Shown here: positions 12,496-13,648 of the stretch, piece by piece
Layout of the letters: each line of letters starts with the position of its first letter
Position numbering within the stretch: the first letter of the stretch is position 1
From: Micavibrio sp.
GTDB taxonomy: Bacteria; Pseudomonadota; Alphaproteobacteria; Micavibrionales; Micavibrionaceae
Direction: 5' to 3'
DNA: 13,648 bases
Assembly (NCBI GenBank): GCA_030824805.1
Contig: JAPJRC010000058.1
Coordinates: 1 to 13,648 of the forward strand
Position numbers and translations under genes: made by a program
Notes under the pieces: model-generated
The model's input: the letters and a program-made list of their open reading frames with translations, nothing else
Told to the model about the DNA's origin: nothing
Database searches by the model: none

Positions 12496-13648
12496 ATGGA
12501 ACAGATGCTCGAGAAAATGAACGTCACCGCCGTTATCATGTTCGGCCTGTTCGTGGGTGTGACCCTGATGATCACCTATTGGGCGGCCAAGCGCACGCAA
12601 TCGACCAAAGATTTCTATTCCGCAGGCGGCCAGATCACCGGATTCCAGAACGGCCTCGCTATCGCGGGTGACTATATGTCTGCCGCATCCTTCCTCGGGA
12701 TTTCGGGGATGGTGTTCATGTCAGGTTTTGACGGGCTGATCTATTCCATCGGCTTCCTTGTCGGATGGCCGGTTATCCTGTTGCTGATCGCAGAGCCTCT
12801 GCGCAACCTCGGCAAATACAATTTTTCGGACGTGGCGTCTTACCGTTTCCAACAGAAACCGATCCGCACGCTCGCGGCGCTGGGTTCTCTTTCAACGGTT
12901 ATCCTTTACCTGATCGCGCAAATGGTCGGGGCCGGGAAACTGATTGAGGTGCTGTTCGGTCTTCCTTATACATCGGCGGTCATCATCGTCGGTGTTCTGA
13001 TGGTGGCATATGTGACATTCGGCGGCATGCTGGCGACCACATGGGTGCAATTGATCAAGGCAATCCTGCTGCTCGGCGGTGCCACGCTTGTGGCTGTGCT
13101 GGTTATGGCACAGTACGGTTTCAGTCCCGAAGCCTTATTTGCGGACGCTGTTTCCAAGCACGCCAAAGGGCAGGCGATCATGGAGCCCGGAGCGCAGGTG
13201 AGCGATCCTGTTTCGGCGATCTCGCTCGGTCTAGCGCTGATGTTCGGGACGGCTGGTCTGCCGCACATTCTGATGCGTTTTTTCACGGTGAAGGACGCGA
13301 AAGAAGCGAACAAATCCGTTTTCTATGCGACAGGCTTCATCGGTTATTTCTATATCCTGACCTTTATCATCGGTTTCGGAGCCATCGTCTTTCTGACGGG
13401 CAATCCGCAATATTTCGATGACAAGGGCGGGCTGATTGGCGGATCGAACATGGCGGCCGTGCAGCTTGCAGGCGCGGTCGGCGGCGATCTTTTGCTGGGC
13501 TTTATTTCAGCGGTGGCTTTTGCAACCATTCTTGCCGTGGTGTCAGGCCTGACGTTGGCGGGTGCATCGGCTGTTTCACACGATCTGTACGCCCATGTGT
13601 TCGCGCGCGGCAAAGTGGATGAAAAGAAAGAGCTGCGCGTTTCAAAAA
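12496..13648 (+). CDS. actP: Cation/acetate symporter ActP (3' end outside window)
   Basis: The first 384 residues of a sodium:solute symporter family (SSF) permease that couples acetate or other short monocarboxylate uptake to a cation. The frame stays open to the right edge; E. coli ActP has about 549 residues, so roughly a third is missing. Features seen: first membrane segment at about 11-30, the FYSAGGQITGFQNGLAIAGDYMSAASFLG region (residues 40-68), the SSF signature stretch GTAGLPHILMRFFTV (251-265), the FDDKGGLIGGSNMAAV loop (307-322), and the GFISAVAFATILAVVSGLTLAGASAVSHDLY region (335-365), all close to ActP. ATG at 12496 follows the yjcH stop by 6 bases with only a weak AGG upstream, so translation is probably coupled to yjcH. 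Confidence 0.95.
   Translation, partial: MEQMLEKMNVTAVIMFGLFVGVTLMITYWAAKRTQSTKDFYSAGGQITGFQNGLAIAGDYMSAASFLGISGMVFMSGFDGLIYSIGFLVGWPVILLLIAEPLRNLGKYNFSDVASYRFQQKPIRTLAALGSLSTVILYLIAQMVGAGKLIEVLFGLPYTSAVIIVGVLMVAYVTFGGMLATTWVQLIKAILLLGGATLVAVLVMAQYGFSPEALFADAVSKHAKGQAIMEPGAQVSDPVSAISLGLALMFGTAGLPHILMRFFTVKDAKEANKSVFYATGFIGYFYILTFIIGFGAIVFLTGNPQYFDDKGGLIGGSNMAAVQLAGAVGGDLLLGFISAVAFATILAVVSGLTLAGASAVSHDLYAHVFARGKVDEKKELRVSK

Overview
This is a compact, gene-dense piece of bacterial chromosome, most likely from an alphaproteobacterium of moderate GC content. A 300-base hand count inside the glycine-cleavage genes gives 57% GC. Three things point to that group: a GTTC-N7-GTTC LexA box in front of a Y-family polymerase gene, a folate-dependent TrmFO, and a glycine decarboxylase split into two subunit genes. 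I cannot fix the genus; a Micavibrio-like or rhodospirillalean lineage would fit but is a guess. No tRNA, rRNA, CRISPR array, insertion sequence or prophage is visible.

Layout from left to right. (1) Positions 2-412 hold the 3' end of an unrecognised, AT-rich gene on the plus strand. (2) A minus-strand block at 451-3966 carries a Y-family DNA polymerase, trmFO and a small alpha/beta hydrolase. The polymerase is preceded by a LexA-type box. The last two genes overlap by ATGA, and the polymerase-trmFO gap holds an unusual nested inverted repeat. (3) A divergent TerB-like gene lies at 4156-4605. (4) A minus-strand block at 4619-9995 contains gcvT, gcvH, gcvPA and gcvPB, followed 1 base later by an MliC-like lipoprotein and, after a gap, a second lipoprotein. 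(5) A plus-strand cysteine/histidine-rich microprotein with its own terminator lies at 10068-10201. (6) A glycine-zipper envelope protein at 10267-10656 abuts, tail to tail, the minus-strand rimO at 10657-11976. (7) On the plus strand, yjcH (DUF485) and a truncated actP cation/acetate symporter run off the right edge.

How the genes relate. The gcv operon makes 5,10-methylenetetrahydrofolate from glycine, and TrmFO uses that same cofactor to methylate U54 of tRNA. RimO modifies ribosomal protein S12. The Y-family polymerase is the SOS element, and YjcH-ActP is the usual acetate-uptake pair. The two lipoproteins and the glycine-zipper protein are envelope proteins.

Most of the window is housekeeping, and I see no complete new system. 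The signals that standard annotation would miss are: two perfect inverted DnaA-box consensus sequences inside gcvPB, mutually exclusive hairpins before trmFO, the CxxCxCxHxH microprotein, an MliC-like lipoprotein attached to the gcv operon, and a hairpin that covers the yjcH ribosome binding site.
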